From Lucinisca nassula (Eukaryota > Mollusca > Bivalvia > Lucinida > Lucinidae), in NCBI GenBank assembly GCA_963580285.1, contig OY757011.1, positions 155,671,245 through 155,735,244 on the forward strand: 64,000 bases of DNA, given 5' to 3'. The position numbers were made by a program, and so were the translations under genes. Positions 34,030 through 45,115 of this stretch are shown piece after piece; position 1 is the stretch's first letter, and each line of letters opens with the position of its first letter. A model generated the notes under the pieces. The model was not told the origin of the DNA and did no database searches. It worked only from the letters and a program-made list of their open reading frames with translations.

Positions 34030-34790
34030 AAGGAATTTTCTATTTTCAGCTCAGGCTTCCATTTTGTTCAGCCAATTAGAACCATTATAGCATTTTTTGG
34101 CAAAAGGGCATAAGAGAGACATTCCAATGAAATTATTTTTAAATCCAGCCAGTAACCTATGAGGAAATGATGTTTAAAAATTTTCTATTTTTAGCTTTGG
34201 GAGCCAATTTATTTCGCCAAGAGGAACTTTTTTATTGGCCTAGGAGGAAATTTCGTTTAATGATTTTCCTATTTTTTCGCTCTGGTGATCATTTCGTTCA
34301 GCGGAACAGAACATTTTAGCGATTTTGGTAGGAGTTTACCACAGGAACACCTCTGTGAAATTATTCTGAAATCTGGACATTGGCCTAAGGGAGATGTCAC
34401 TTAATGTTTTTCTATTTTTTGTTCTGGTGGCCATTTTGTTCAGTGGAACCAAACCATTTTATGAAATGTCATTTAATGGTGTTTTATTTTTCTTTTCTTT
34501 TTTGATCTGGTGGCCATTTTGGAAGAGTCGCCCAAGGAATATTTCTGTGAAATTATTTTGAAATCAGGCCACTGATTTATGAGATGTTTAAAGGTTTTTT
34601 TTTCTATATTCTTGTTCAATGCAGCAGAACCATTGAAACATTTCGGTGAAATCATTTTAAATGTGGGCCATTGGCCTAGAAGATGCTGAATAATGTTTTT
34701 TCTATTTTTAGTTCTGGTGGCCATTTTGTTCAATGGAGAGGAACCTTTTTAGCAATTCTGATTTTGCGCTATTGCAAGAACATTTACATT
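34030..34790. repeat. Degenerate tandem-core repeat
   Basis: A block like ttctatttttagttctggtggccattttgttcag recurs near 34055, 34190, 34270, 34410, 34500 and 34705, each followed by a gaac-cattttag stretch. Spacing is irregular (80-200 bp). Probably the worn core of a HINE-type element. Confidence 0.55.
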
Positions 34791-34796
34791 AAGTTA

Positions 34797-35036
34797 CAGT
34801 CGAACCTCAATGGCTCGAACACCTTTGGGACCATAAAAATCTGTTCGATTAGAATCGCCTCGTCGAGGCTATTCTAATGAGTACACACAGCATACATCTG
34901 TAAGATAAAAGTCGAAAATCTCCTTAATTATCTCACACTACTTTGTATGTAGAGGCATTCTCTAGGGACTCAAAAATGGGTTCGACTTAGCCATGGTAAA
35001 CGAGCCATCGGTGTTCGAGCCATCGGAGTTCTTCTG
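34797..35036. mobile_element. pogo/Tigger-type MITE, TA target
   Basis: TA at 34795-34796; ends cagtcgaacctcaatggctc and gagccatcggagttcttctg. Contains a G-type hairpin gattagaatcgcctcgtcgaggctattctaat. Confidence 0.7.
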
Positions 35037-35204
35037 TATTTTTGATGACAGATGGACGGATGGCATGAGAATCACAATAGCTCACACACCTTGAGCACCT
35101 TGTGCTCAGTGAGATAAAAAGGATTTTATCTGGGTTCAGCATGGTGAGAGTTAACAGGTCTATACATAGCTCTAGATAAGGAGGAGTTCTGGGGATAATT
35201 TGGG

Positions 35205-35340
35205 GATATTTTATTCTTATATGTACATTAACATGTATGTTGTGGGTACTTGTTAGAATCCCCTAGATGAGGCAATTCTAACAAGTACCCACAATGTAAG
35301 CTTCTAACAAAAATTTCTTAGAAATAAGGAAACTTATTCC
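35205..35340. mobile_element. Family-G hairpin MITE
   Basis: tgttgtgggtacttgttagaat and attctaacaagtacccacaa form the stem with a 14-nt loop; outer arms are AT-rich. Confidence 0.65.
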
Positions 35341-35570
35341 TTACTATACTGATCAGTATTGGGACAGATAGGCCTAAGCAAACAGTGTAGGCCCAGATCA
35401 GACTGCTCCTGAAGGAGCAGTCTGATCAGGGTCTACACTGTTTGCCATTCCATCTATACCTTTTGGACTCCTTGCTGGTTCATGAAACAAATTTGTTAAA
35501 ATTTTAGGTGAATAACAGCAAGTCCTCGAGGTGTCCAAATTTTTAAGATTTTTACAGTAACTATTCTAGC
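35340..35570. mobile_element. Family-A MITE with near-perfect core
   Basis: Core caaacagtgtaggcccagatc, agactgctcct, aggagcagtct and gatcagggtctacactgtttg is an almost perfect palindrome; right arm aattttaggtgaataacagc, aagtcctcgaggtgtcc. Confidence 0.75.
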
Positions 35571-36360
35571 TGCTCCTCTTTACTAGAGTTATGCCAAGGT
35601 TTTGACTGGTCAAAGGACCCACAGACCCGTCTTCTAATAGTGCAGTTCAAATATAGTAGTGGCCCCAGACTCAGTTATTAGGTTCTATCTGTAAAGGACT
35701 ACAGAAACAGAGAAAAATGACTATAGAGGGTAAAGTTGACTCTGTCAGACACACTATAACTAACAGATAATATATTCACCCTCATCTCATCCTGTTGGGG
35801 GATGGAGAGAAAAGAAAAATTAACATTTTATAATTACATATTGCACACAATGTAGTCATGTAATGATCCACAATACACATACATGATGTATAGAATATTG
35901 CTTTATAGAAAATCCTTGGTTATGTATAAACACTTAAGTTCGTCAAAAATAAACAGAAAAGAGTCTTGAAATTTTTATTTAGGGGATACCTGTATTCAAA
36001 ATTGACATTTGGGGAGGCAAATCGGCAGTTTTACAGTCGGGTATTTCATTTTACAGCGATACGCTAGCGGAGCCGTAAAACTAAATTTGTAATCATAAAA
36101 CCAATTACCTCCCCAAATGACAATTTTCGATACAGCTATCCCCATTCTAATGCATTTATTCAGTTGTTTTGTTTAAAACTGTACTATTTTGCTCAAAGTG
36201 GCAAGCACTGTGAGCTGCGTAGAACCGAATGGTTCCCAATGAAAAGCGATGTTACATCATAACGTCGGGTTTGTCCCAAATTTTTTATGTCATTCAATCA
36301 TACAAAAGAGCATTAGAATCATATAGGCACTTTCAAAACTAAGAACATAAAGCAGATTTA

Positions 36361-36640
36361 ATATGGGGAAGAAGACACCTTTAGGGGAAACAACTCTTTC
36401 CAAAGCATTTTTTTCCCCCAAGTCAATATGGTTTACTCTTAAAGGAAAGAATTTGCTCCTTAGGAGCAATGTCTTTCTATTAAGAGTAGACTCCTTTAGG
36501 AGCAAATTCTTTCCTTTAAGAGTAGACCCTCTTTTCGCATAGGCACAGTTCGTAAGAAAGAAGCAGCCCTGGTAGTTGCCTCCCTTGTAAAAATGGCAGA
36601 AAACAAGTCCAGTGTATCTATTTCCTTTACAGCAAAAGGG
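36361..36640. mobile_element. Family-F MITE with duplicated inner block
   Basis: The stretch gaatttgctccttaggagca is followed by a second, overlapping aggagcaaattctttcc unit, making this copy longer than 11389-11629. Confidence 0.65.
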
Positions 36641-36656
36641 AATAACTTAATCCTTG

Positions 36657-36859
36657 TCCTGCTGAACCAGGATATGTCCTAGCTTTCAAACAATGTAGAT
36701 CCAGATCAGATGGCTTCTGAAGAAGCCATCTGATCAGGATCTTCATTGTTTGTCATTCAGTTTATGAATTCGCTGCAATGATATGCATCAAGAAATCTGA
36801 TTGGTTGATAATCAGTTGTGGGTGTGGCATATTTAAATATTCAGCAGGTCAAGGGTTAA
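36657..36859. mobile_element. Family-C MITE
   Basis: ttaatccttgtcctgctgaac at the left and ttcagcaggtcaagggttaa at the right are inverted; core agatggcttctgaagaagccatct. Lies about 300 bp downstream of EEF2K exon 37161-37421. Confidence 0.8.
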
Positions 36860-37160
36860 ATAGAGACCTTATCTGGTATTATCTGCCTCACTTCTCATGG
36901 ACCTTTCAAAGGATGAAGTAAAAATATTTTTTTTCGAACAGAACCACAAGCATCGTTTTTTTTCTGCTGTAGTAGTCTCCCTTCGACAAAGAAAGCGAAT
37001 TATTTAAAGTACATGTATATCCATTCACCTTAAGCCAAATTTCTAAAAAGCATGCATTCCTATCCCTTTAAAGCAGTCACTTATGCAACACATAAAGGCA
37101 ACAGCAATTTACTGGCAAATATTTTTTTGTATTGACATAAGTTTATATGAAAATACTTAC

Positions 37161-37421
37161 CGTGGATGTAACTGAGCTCTCAGAGTCACTGATCAACCTG
37201 GACCTCTGCCTCAAAAATGGTATTGGACTACCCACAATGCTCATAGGCTCCTCCTCATCAATCGGTGAAAACAAACTCTCAAGGCCGGAGTCACTGTAGT
37301 TAGAGGAAGTTGACCGCTGTCTGTGGTACTGTAGGAAATTTGAGACATCTACTTTCTCTCCAGGAGAGGGGGTGGCACAGTGCTCTTCGGAACCTCTGGC
37401 CATTGTGTGGGGTACTTTGGT
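37161..37421 (-). CDS. EEF2K: EEF2K exon: regulatory loop with autophosphorylation site and DSGxxS degron
   Basis: This exon has 87 codons, phase 0 at both ends. It begins TKVPHTMARGSEEHC, aligning with vertebrate TKLLQSAKTILRGTEEKC. Thr6 of the exon (codon 37404-37406) therefore corresponds to the activating autophosphorylation site Thr348, and Ser11 to Thr353. The rest is Ser- and acid-rich and probably disordered: QRSTSSNYSDSGLESLFS, then DEEEPMS, then RQRSRLISDSESSVTST. DSGLES (37275-37292) fits the beta-TrCP degron consensus DSGxxS; in human EEF2K a DSGYPS motif has this role. Only these conserved islands are alignable, which is normal for this linker. The acceptor is tttacag|ACC and the donor ACG|gtaagt. 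Two copies of the same MITE family flank the exon (36657-36859 and 37496-37708). Confidence 0.93.
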
Positions 37422-37495
37422 CTGTAAAATACAAGATCAACATCGTGAAAAAAGTAGTGATTTGTGACAATCTGAAGGCAATCATGTCACCTAAG

Positions 37496-37708
37496 TTAAC
37501 CCTTGTCCTGCTGAGCCCGGATATGCCTTATCTTTGAAACAATGTAGATCCAGATCAGATGGCTTCTGAAGAAGCCATCTGATCAGGATCTTCATTGTTT
37601 GCCATCCAGTTTATGAATTTGTTGCAATAATTTGCATCAAGTAATCTGATGGGCTGATAATCAGTAGTGGGTGTGACATATTTGAATATTCAGCAGGACA
37701 AGGGTTAA
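37496..37708. mobile_element. Family-C MITE
   Basis: Same orientation and about 85-90 percent similar by eye to 36657-36859. Its edge is 75 bp upstream of the EEF2K exon ending at 37421. Confidence 0.8.
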
Positions 37709-38330
37709 TCCTTCAAGCTCTGAAAAATTCTAGAGCAGACAATAATCTTTTTTTTTCCTTTTTTTTTTTTTTCAGAGATAATAATGCTTGACATTTCATG
37801 TGAAATTTTTGCCCAGAAGACAATCCTTATTCAATGTAAAGCCTAATTTTCTCTAAAAAAAAATTTGAAAATGCTATCCTTGTGAACGCTATTTCAGCAA
37901 ATGCGTGGACATTGTCTACCCACCCTGAGATGAAACAAGCCCTATGGATGCCAGCAGCTCTACCGAAAAGGCATCAGATAGCACAGGAAAGAATATGATC
38001 TCAAAAAGCAGTACTGAGGACAACTGGAGATAATTTCTGCATAGAAACATAACAAAGAGGCGATTCTAACAAGTACCACGACATGTTTTTATGGACAAAT
38101 AAGAAAAATTAACATTATTCTCATTACTCATCCTTGTTTGAATTCTGATTCTTTTGTATGTTGTGTTGTTTCTTTTATGTAACTAGGTTATGAGTCAGCA
38201 GCAAAAACAGCTGTTGGGTGTTGTACTTTTGATCACCATACCGAGGCTGTGAAATTGGGATGTTAACAGCTAAGGTAATCATCATGTGTTCAGCTTCAAT
38301 TTTTGCTCCCTAGATGCATTATCATCACGA

Positions 38331-38594
38331 AAACACGCCTATATAATTTTGACCCCCTTGAACCCCACTTTTATGTAGTAAAACTGGGGTTTCCGGGGGT
38401 ATACCTTATTTTCTTATTTCTGCTCTAAAATATAGATTGTGGGTACTCGTTAGAACCACCTCGATGAGGCGGTTCTAACGAGTGCCCACAATCTATATTT
38501 TGAGCAGAAATAAGAAAAATATCACAATTTTTCATCATAAAATTTTGATTTTTTTCGGCGATAAAGGTGGCAATGTATTTGTATAGGCATGTTT
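38331..38594. mobile_element. Family-J MITE with G hairpin at its centre
   Basis: Ends aaacacgcctatataattt and tttgtataggcatgttt are inverted. The centre is a near-perfect palindrome from ttcttatttctgctctaaaa to ttttgagcagaaataagaa. Same design at 41348-41612, and diverged at about 9840-10080, 45865-46115 and 62520-62740. Confidence 0.8.
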
Positions 38595-38916
38595 ACGTAA
38601 TGTGAACCCTGCATGCATTATGAATTGAAAATGACGGGCAAAGACTTTGATCAGACTGCACAAATTCTCAGGCTGATCTGATTCTTTACTGGTTTCACAA
38701 GCAAACTTGCACCTTATGGTGTATATAGGCTCATTTATTCATCAAAAGTCACCACAGGTCGGTCACAACAGCTGTTGTAAGATGCATATGACCCTCATTA
38801 AGCCCAAATGAGCCGTCAGACATACACACACCAACAAATTCTGATTGGCATGTGCATTTCCTGCCTGATCAGTGTCTTTGCTGTGCACTACACCACAACC
38901 TCATTCAAGATGGATC

Positions 38917-38995
38917 CAAAAAATGTATAGATTATATAGAAAAATGACCATAAATGGTCATTTTTCTATATAATCTATACATTTTCGTTTGGATA
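38917..38995. repeat. Perfect hairpin
   Basis: aaaatgtatagattatatag, aaaaatgaccat and the exact mirror atggtcatttttctatataatc, tatacatttt. AT-rich cruciform-prone sequence; a one-arm relative is at about 14038-14090. Confidence 0.75.
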
Positions 38996-39304
38996 TAACA
39001 CGGTTGTTTAACTAACACGGTTTCTGCTTTGGACCCCATTAATAGTGTTATAATTAGGTTGTGGTGTATATAGTTGCCACTTGACCCAAAGCTTCTTCCT
39101 GATGACAGGGAGAGAACTGAGTGGGTATGCAGGCTGTTTGAGACCTCCCTTAGCACTCCTATCTGAAGACATATTTTCACTTGATGGTATATAATTAAAC
39201 AAGGTGGCCTAACAAGGATAATCAACGGATATTTTATCTTACTGCTAAAAAAACACAACATGTATGTTGTGGGCATAGCAACAGATAATGTAAGTATTTT
39301 GTGA

Positions 39305-39465
39305 TAACTGAAGGATAGTTATCCTTATTTCTCCATATAAACCTATGTTGTAGGTACTCATTAGAACCGACTCGGCGAGGTGGTTCTAATGAATACCCAC
39401 AACCTAGGTTTTTATGGAGAATTCACAAAAACTATCCTTCAATTATCATAAAATACTTACCTTAT
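39305..39465. mobile_element. Family-G hairpin MITE
   Basis: agtattttgtgataactgaag at the left mirrors cttcaattatcataaaatact at the right; centre gtactcattagaacc ... ggttctaatgaatac. Confidence 0.7.
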
Positions 39466-39537
39466 CTGTTGCTATAGTTGTGGGCATCTTTTAGAATCGC
39501 TAGGAGAGAGAAGTGATTCTCTCGCAATTCTAACAAG

Positions 39538-39882
39538 TGTGTGTGTGTGTGTGTGTGTGTGAATTCGGGTTTAACGTCGCTTTCAACAATTTTTCAGTCA
39601 TATCACGACGGTGTCTGGTTGCGACAGGGAGCTCCATGCTCACTTTTATAGTGCTGCCTCACTGAAGTATCATGTCCCAGACACAGTACATGATACCACA
39701 CCCAGTCACATTATCCTGACACTGGGTCGACCAGTCCTAGCTCTACCCAATAAATCTGAGTGCCAAGCGAGGAGCAGCTAGTACCATTGTTAACAACTTT
39801 GGTATGTCGCAGCCCGGGATCGAACCCTTGACCTCCCGCTCCCCGAAGTGGACACTCTACAAACTGAGCTATCGGTGCCGGT
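39538..39882 (-). mobile_element. SINE4 (tRNA-derived) with 12-bp target site duplication
   Basis: AATTCTAACAAG at 39526-39537 and 39883-39894. The minus-strand head is ggcaccgatagctcagtttg (box A) and agggttcgatcccggg (box B). A central conserved-looking domain includes ccctgtcgcaaccagacacc. The tail is gaaagcgacgttaaacccgaatt with (CA)n. It sits inside a family-G hairpin. The tRNA head plus conserved central domain resembles widespread bivalve SINEs; exact family not assigned. Confidence 0.88.
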
Positions 39883-40293
39883 AATTCTAACAAGAAAGCA
39901 CAATATATGTTTCTACTCAGAATTGTTATGCCTCCTTATATGGAGCAATGACCCTAGATCAGGCTGCAGAACCATGCTAAAGGTAAAAGACCTCTTCATG
40001 GAAAATATGCATCTAATGCACACTTTCATCTGAAATGGCCAAAATAAAGTTATATGACTCATAATTATGTAGGTCACTACGGAATTAGTTGTTGAAACCT
40101 CACTCATATGACATGATCTATTTCTAATTTATCAAGGTAACATTTTTTCTGGAGATTGATCATGAAATAGTTTCTATAGTAATTCTTTCTTTGCCAATTC
40201 AAGAAGGGCAGTTGTCAGTTTCTGAGAAAGATTGTGCACTGCACTGGCTAATAGCTTATGCAGAGCCTAACTAGAAAAAGTGCGGTTAAGTGA

Positions 40294-40609
40294 TTTGTTT
40301 GTTTGTTTGTATTGGAGTTTAACAGCCCAGTCAACACTATTTTATGTCATTTTTGAGCCCATCATTTTACCTATCCACACTTTTCCTGGGCAAGCTTATA
40401 CCTAAGCGGTTGACCAGTACAGTGCACATTCTTTCGCCAGAAACTGACAACTGCCCTTCTTGAATCAGCGGAAGGGAGAGAATGACCGTAGAAATGATTT
40501 CATGACCAATCTCCACGAAAGAATGTTGCCTACCCAGGCAAGTATCAAACCCGCGTCCTCCTGATCACCAGTCAGACGTGCATCCGACCGAGCTACCGAG
40601 GCCGGCTGT
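40294..40609 (-). mobile_element. SINE1 with 10-bp target site duplication
   Basis: GGTTAAGTGA at 40284-40293 and 40610-40619. Box A ctcggtagctcggtc and box B gcgggtttgatac on the minus strand. A SINE1 fragment in the opposite orientation lies just before it (40150-40270). Confidence 0.88.
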
Positions 40610-40977
40610 GGTTAAGTGAACTCAGTGACTCAACATGACCATAAAAGTGTTGCTGGGCTGTTAAACTCAAAACAAAACCAAAAGTTCATGTCTTTCTGAA
40701 ACACTCTCCATGTGCCATTCATCTGTTTCCTGTCCCACACCAGCTTTCTTGACACATGAAATGCCACCATTCCTGTCTATAATAATAAGCTAGCAGACTT
40801 CTTTCAGTTGTTGGCATTTTAAATTTATGAACAGGACACCTGCTGTTGTAAAAAGTTTTTCATGTTCAACAAATATCAACTTGAGTATGACATTTATCCT
40901 CTCTTAATTTTTAAAACTGTTGGCATTTTAAAATTTGTCAGTAGGACAACTACTGTTCTCTGCTGATCAGGGTAGAG

Positions 40978-41180
40978 TACCGTAATAAGTAATGGGACAG
41001 ACAGGCCTAAGCAAACAGAGTAGACCCTGATCAGACTGCTCCTGAAGGAGCAGTCTGATCAGGGTCTACACTGTTTGCCATTTCGTATGCACCTTTTTGT
41101 CTTCTTGCTGGATCATGAATCAAATTTGTTAAAATTTTACGAGAGTTACAGCAAGTCCTCAAGGTGTCCGAATTTTTAAA
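40978..41180. mobile_element. Family-A MITE
   Basis: Core palindrome gtagaccctgatcagactg, ctcctgaaggag, cagtctgatcagggtctac is perfect. Confidence 0.75.
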
Positions 41181-41347
41181 GTACTTTGAAATTTATCATT
41201 TATGAGCATTACAAATTTCATGCCAGCTGTGTTGAGCATGCAAAAGGTTATTTAACCAGTTTTCAATATTTGTTCAGCAGGATAAGGATTAATTTTAGGA
41301 TCAGTGGGGCAACTGGCTGAAAGGACCCAACTTAGTGTTTCATCACG

Positions 41348-41612
41348 AAAAGACGCCTATATAAATTTGACTCCCTTAAACCCCACTTTTATATACTATA
41401 ACTGGGGTTTGCAGGGGTATAAGCTATTTTTCTTATTTCTGCTCAAAAACATAGAGTGTGGGTACTTGTTAGAAACGCATCGTCGAGGCCATTCTAACAA
41501 GCATCCACAACCTATGTTTTGAGCAGAAATAAGAAAAATATTGAAATCTTTCATCTTAAAATTTTGAGGTTTCGGTGGTAAAATTTACAAATTTATTTGT
41601 ATAGGCGTGTGT
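41348..41612. mobile_element. Family-J MITE beside an EEF2K splice donor
   Basis: aaagacgcctatataaattt and aaatttatttgtataggcgt are the inverted ends; centre as in 38331-38594. Its right end lies 18 bp from the GT donor of the exon ending at 41631. Confidence 0.8.
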
Positions 41613-41630
41613 ATGGAATTCCAATCTTAC

Positions 41631-41891
41631 CAGCATATTGGCTCTGTTACTCCGTATTGTCAGCTCATTGGAAGATAAGTCAAACTCTGTCAGTCCAAGA
41701 CTTCGACAGATATCATTACATTCATGGGAATGAAAGAACAAAGCCATCCCCTTGCCTCCCAAGTTCCCATCTCCATACTCCAGTCCGTCAATGGTGTGAA
41801 TCTGTGGGTCTGTGTATAGATCCCCAACTCCCTGGATGTCTACTATGATCAACTGATGCCCTGAACGCTCAAATGTGAAATGGCTGAAGGA
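41631..41891 (-). CDS. EEF2K: EEF2K exon: alpha-kinase catalytic core and zinc site
   Basis: This exon has 87 codons, phase 0 at both ends, and is the most conserved in the window. It starts SFSHFTFERSGHQL and contains VDIQGVGDLYTDPQIHT, GDGNLGGKGMALFF and HSHECNDICRSLGL. By ungapped counting against human EEF2K, the aspartates match D274 (visible exon residue 18) and D284 (28). The zinc ligands match H260 (residue 4), H312 (56), C314 (58) and C318 (62). All catalytic and metal-binding residues I can check are intact, so the kinase should be active. The acceptor is tttcag|TCCTTC and the donor CTG|gtaaga. A palindromic MITE ends 18 bp past the donor (41348-41612). Confidence 0.97.
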
Positions 41892-42153
41892 CTGAAAACA
41901 GATTGACAACGATTAGTACTATAACTAACCTTACTTAAATTGACATTACAGAGCCTCACTTGATACTGGCAAATTACTGTATTTACGTATGTATTCAGAC
42001 AGACAGGCCTGAGCAAACAGTGTAAACCCAGATGTGATGCCATGGAATGCAGCGTCTCATAAAGGTCTATACTCTCTGCCACTCATCCAGCTATTTTTGG
42101 AAACAACCTTAGGCACTATACTGTATTTGTTCAAATTTTAGAACAAATATCGT

Positions 42154-42450
42154 TTGGTTTGATTAGAGGTTTCACGTCCCCGTCAACACTGTAAAGGTCA
42201 TTTTGGAGATGTTGCTTCCAATTTTGTGGGACTTCTACCCGACATTGAGATGAAATGACATCTCAAGACCTGCCATCCAATGAAACCAATAGGGTTTATT
42301 AGCATGGACGGGCTGACTCGCACCGCTTTGCCTGGGCAGGCTTAGATCCCCTAAGTGGTTTACCAGTACTCGTGTGCAGGTCGGTTTGAGCTCTGCGTGG
42401 AAGCATCATGCAGCCCATCTATTTCTTCAAGCCCTGATGGGCGGGGGCTG
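42154..42450 (-). mobile_element. SINE2 with 14-bp target site duplication
   Basis: AGAACAAATATCGT at 42140-42153 and 42451-42464. Complete copy: minus strand ends gacgtgaaacctctaatcaaacc. Confidence 0.9.
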
Positions 42451-42722
42451 AGAACAAATATCGTATGTACATGTATTATGCAATAGTCATTTGTAACCAC
42501 TGCCCCACCCCCACCTACTGGGAATAGCTGGGACAATGACTTTTCACAGCCCTGCTAGATGCTAGAAGCCCTGCACTGTGGGGAACTCCTGAATGTCATT
42601 GCCCCCCTGTTTATAATAGTTAATTCCACTGGGGTATGCTTGCATAATATCAAAACCCCTGCATTAACCCAGCACTGTGGGGGAACATAGATGGTAACTA
42701 CCCCGCACATCAGCCCCTCTAT

Positions 42723-42770
42723 CCCCCACCCATCCCCGTAGGTGTGTGTGTGGGGGGGGGTGGGGGGGGG
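42723..42770. repeat. GT/G-rich low-complexity tract
   Basis: gtgtgtgtgtgg followed by two long runs of G split by a T; could form a G-quadruplex on the plus strand. Confidence 0.8.
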
Positions 42771-43043
42771 GTTACAAATGACCAGTGCATTACAGCTTCA
42801 GTTTTCAACACTTAAAAATCCTCTCCTCATAAGAACTTTGACAGCTGAGAACTAACCATGCAAGTCAGGACACAAACACCTAGCTACAATATCTGAAGAG
42901 AGAGAAGCCAGCATAAGCTACATTCGTTAGCATCACACTTTGCTTAAACTTACTGTTTTAGTGAATAAAACATTTTTTCTGCCACCTCTTAATCTAAAAT
43001 TTAAATCAAAGCAGTGCTTGGTACACTTGAAATTAGGAAATTA

Positions 43044-43135
43044 CAGTAAAAATCCTATATTAAGACCACATTTAGGACTGTTCAAAAGTGGTCTTAAAGA
43101 CAGTCCCAAAGGTGGTCTCTGACCAGAGGACACTG
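43044..43135. mobile_element. Short Tc1-type MITE, TA target
   Basis: cagtaaaaatcctatattaag at the left, ctg-TA at the right, and aaagtggtcttaaag in the middle; internally deleted relative of 13845-14031. Confidence 0.6.
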
Positions 43136-43513
43136 TATTCAGAAAACACAAATCAAGAATAACTGCAACCTACTAAATAAGCTTTTTAAAGCAGAATTTG
43201 TCTTAAATTTAGGTGATCGTTTACATTTATCAAATAAAAATGGCCGCTTCATGTATTCTTTTTTTAAGTGTGCACAGTCATGACTTTGTGCATGCACATA
43301 TCAGAAGACTAATTTTGTATTGTTGTGGCTTATTTCTCAGACTACTGTAAAAATTCTAAAAATTCAAAACACCTTGAGGACTTGCTGTAATTCTCCAAAA
43401 ATTTTAACAAGTTTGTTTCGCCAGCCAGCAAGGAGATAGTCATCTGATCTGTATCTACACTATTTGAAAAAAGGTAGTGCATTAGGACAAAGATTAAAAT
43501 AAATTCAAACCAG

Positions 43514-43800
43514 AAATGCATCCACACCCACCTGAAAGTTTAAGTTTCAGACGCACCAAAGTACCTTTGACCTCTAAGTATGACCTTAACCTTAGAGGTA
43601 CCAGCCTGGATCTTGCGCATGACACATTGTCTCATGAGGGTTAACATTTCTGCTAAGTTATTTCAAGTTATTTCAAAATCAAGTAAGTTATTGGCCATGT
43701 TAACTGATAAAGGATCCACACATGCATGAACAGACGTATGGATGGACAGGGTCAACACTATATGCCCTTCCACCAATATTCGAATGGCGGAGGCATAAAA
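43514..43800. mobile_element. pearl/HINE-type element, one core unit
   Basis: aaatgcatccacacc at the left, one tgacctctaagtatgacc unit, a short cggatggacagg run and the end hairpin ccaccaatattcgaatggcgg, then gcataaaaat. Confidence 0.65.
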
Positions 43801-43885
43801 ATGTGCCAAAGTATTAAGCAAGCACCTAAGGCAGGACTAGAAATCTACCCAAGGTACACATTGGCCTGGTAGTCTTAACACTCTT

Positions 43886-44040
43886 TTTGTTTGTATTGGA
43901 GTTTAATGGCCCAGTCAACACTATTTAGTTCATATCGAGCCAGTCTGTTTACCTATCTGCACATGGGCAGACTTATACATAAGCAGTTAACCAGTACAAT
44001 GCACATAAATTTGCCAGAAATTGACAAGTGAATCAAGTTA
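43886..44040 (-). mobile_element. SINE1, truncated
   Basis: tttgtttgtattggagttta, atggcccagtcaacact through cagaaattgaca; the tRNA-like head is missing, cut near a family-F MITE (44058). Confidence 0.7.
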
Positions 44041-44057
44041 TGACACTGATGAAAAAC

Positions 44058-44284
44058 TTAGGGGGAATGGGAACACCTGGCAGATTTTTCCGCCATTTTT
44101 CAAAGGGAGACAACTTCAAGAACTTCCTGTTCGCTTTTCTATCAGCCCTGTCCCACTTAAAAAGGGTTCTACTCTTAAAGGAAAGAATTTGCTCCTCAGG
44201 AGCAAATTCTTTCCCCTATTGACATGGGAGACAAAAATACTTTTGCAGGAGTTGCCTCCCCTGAAGGTGTTCCCATTCCCCTTA
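44058..44284. mobile_element. Family-F MITE
   Basis: gggggaatgggaacacctgg and ggtgttcccattccccttaa as inverted ends; inner palindrome gaatttgctcctcaggagcaaattc. Followed by a worn HINE tail (44300-44390). Confidence 0.75.
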
Positions 44285-44675
44285 AAACGCAAGTTGCTAA
44301 CGCCATAGACATGGATGGAGGGATGGACAGACGTGGTTAACTATATACACTTTCCACCATTCTTCAAACATCAGGGGAATAAAAATAAGCTTGCTTAAAA
44401 CAGGTGCTTGCAAGGTTTAATACATTTGCCATTTTCAAGAAATGAATGATAGCTCTAAATTTTGAAATGGACTACTGCTATATAAGGAGGAAGATTCCAT
44501 TTCGTACAAAAAAGGGTTAATAGAGGTTGCCGCTATGACAGGTTTACTGTTAGTAGCAGTTAAATTTACTCATGGAAATTATAACAGATCTCACTGATGA
44601 GTGGCTGTTTAAGCATTTTTAGAAAACCGACTCCAGATATATTGTGCCTGTCCCTATAAGCACCCCTCATTATTT

Positions 44676-44886
44676 TAACCCTTATCATGCTGTTCACGAC
44701 AACCCTTATCTTTGCAAACAGTGTAGATCCAGATCAGATGGCTTCTGAAGAAGCCATCTGATCAGCATCTTCACTGTTTGGCATTTGGTTTATGAATTTG
44801 TAGCAATAAATTACATCAAGTAATTTGATTGGTTGATAGGCAGAAATGGGTATGGCTTAAATGAATATTCAGCAAGATAAGGGTTA
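44676..44886. mobile_element. Family-C MITE
   Basis: ttaacccttatcatgctg and ttcagcaagataagggttaa; core agatggcttctgaagaagccatctgatc. Confidence 0.75.
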
Positions 44887-45115
44887 AAATTCATACTGAA
44901 TAAGAGCCCATCAAGCTTGACACTTCATGTGTATCAGCTGTATCAGCCATCTCTTTTTTTTTCTTTGTACTTTTGAGAAACAAGGTCTGATATTTCATGT
45001 TGATTATTGACATTTTAAGAGTTAATAATACAAAACCTCTTGTACTTGACATAGCTTGTTGTTTACTTGACTAAACATACAATGACCTTGTGAACTGGTG
45101 ACTATACTTACAAAT

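Larger units (their letters stand above)
15643..37160. other. EEF2K 21.5-kb intron
   Basis: Contains the DIRS element, a pogo/Tigger-type element, many MITEs and SINEs listed below, and one candidate microexon (31380-31397). Unassigned stretches: 16880-17140, 18700-19310, 19690-20370, 28820-29250, 31300-32330 and 32800-33260 show no exon or repeat that I recognise. Confidence 0.6.
37422..41630. other. EEF2K intron (about 4.2 kb)
   Basis: Besides the listed elements, 37710-38330 holds poly-T tracts and a half hairpin, 38600-38910 and 39895-40150 nothing I can name, and 40610-40975 AT-rich single-copy-looking sequence. Confidence 0.6.
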
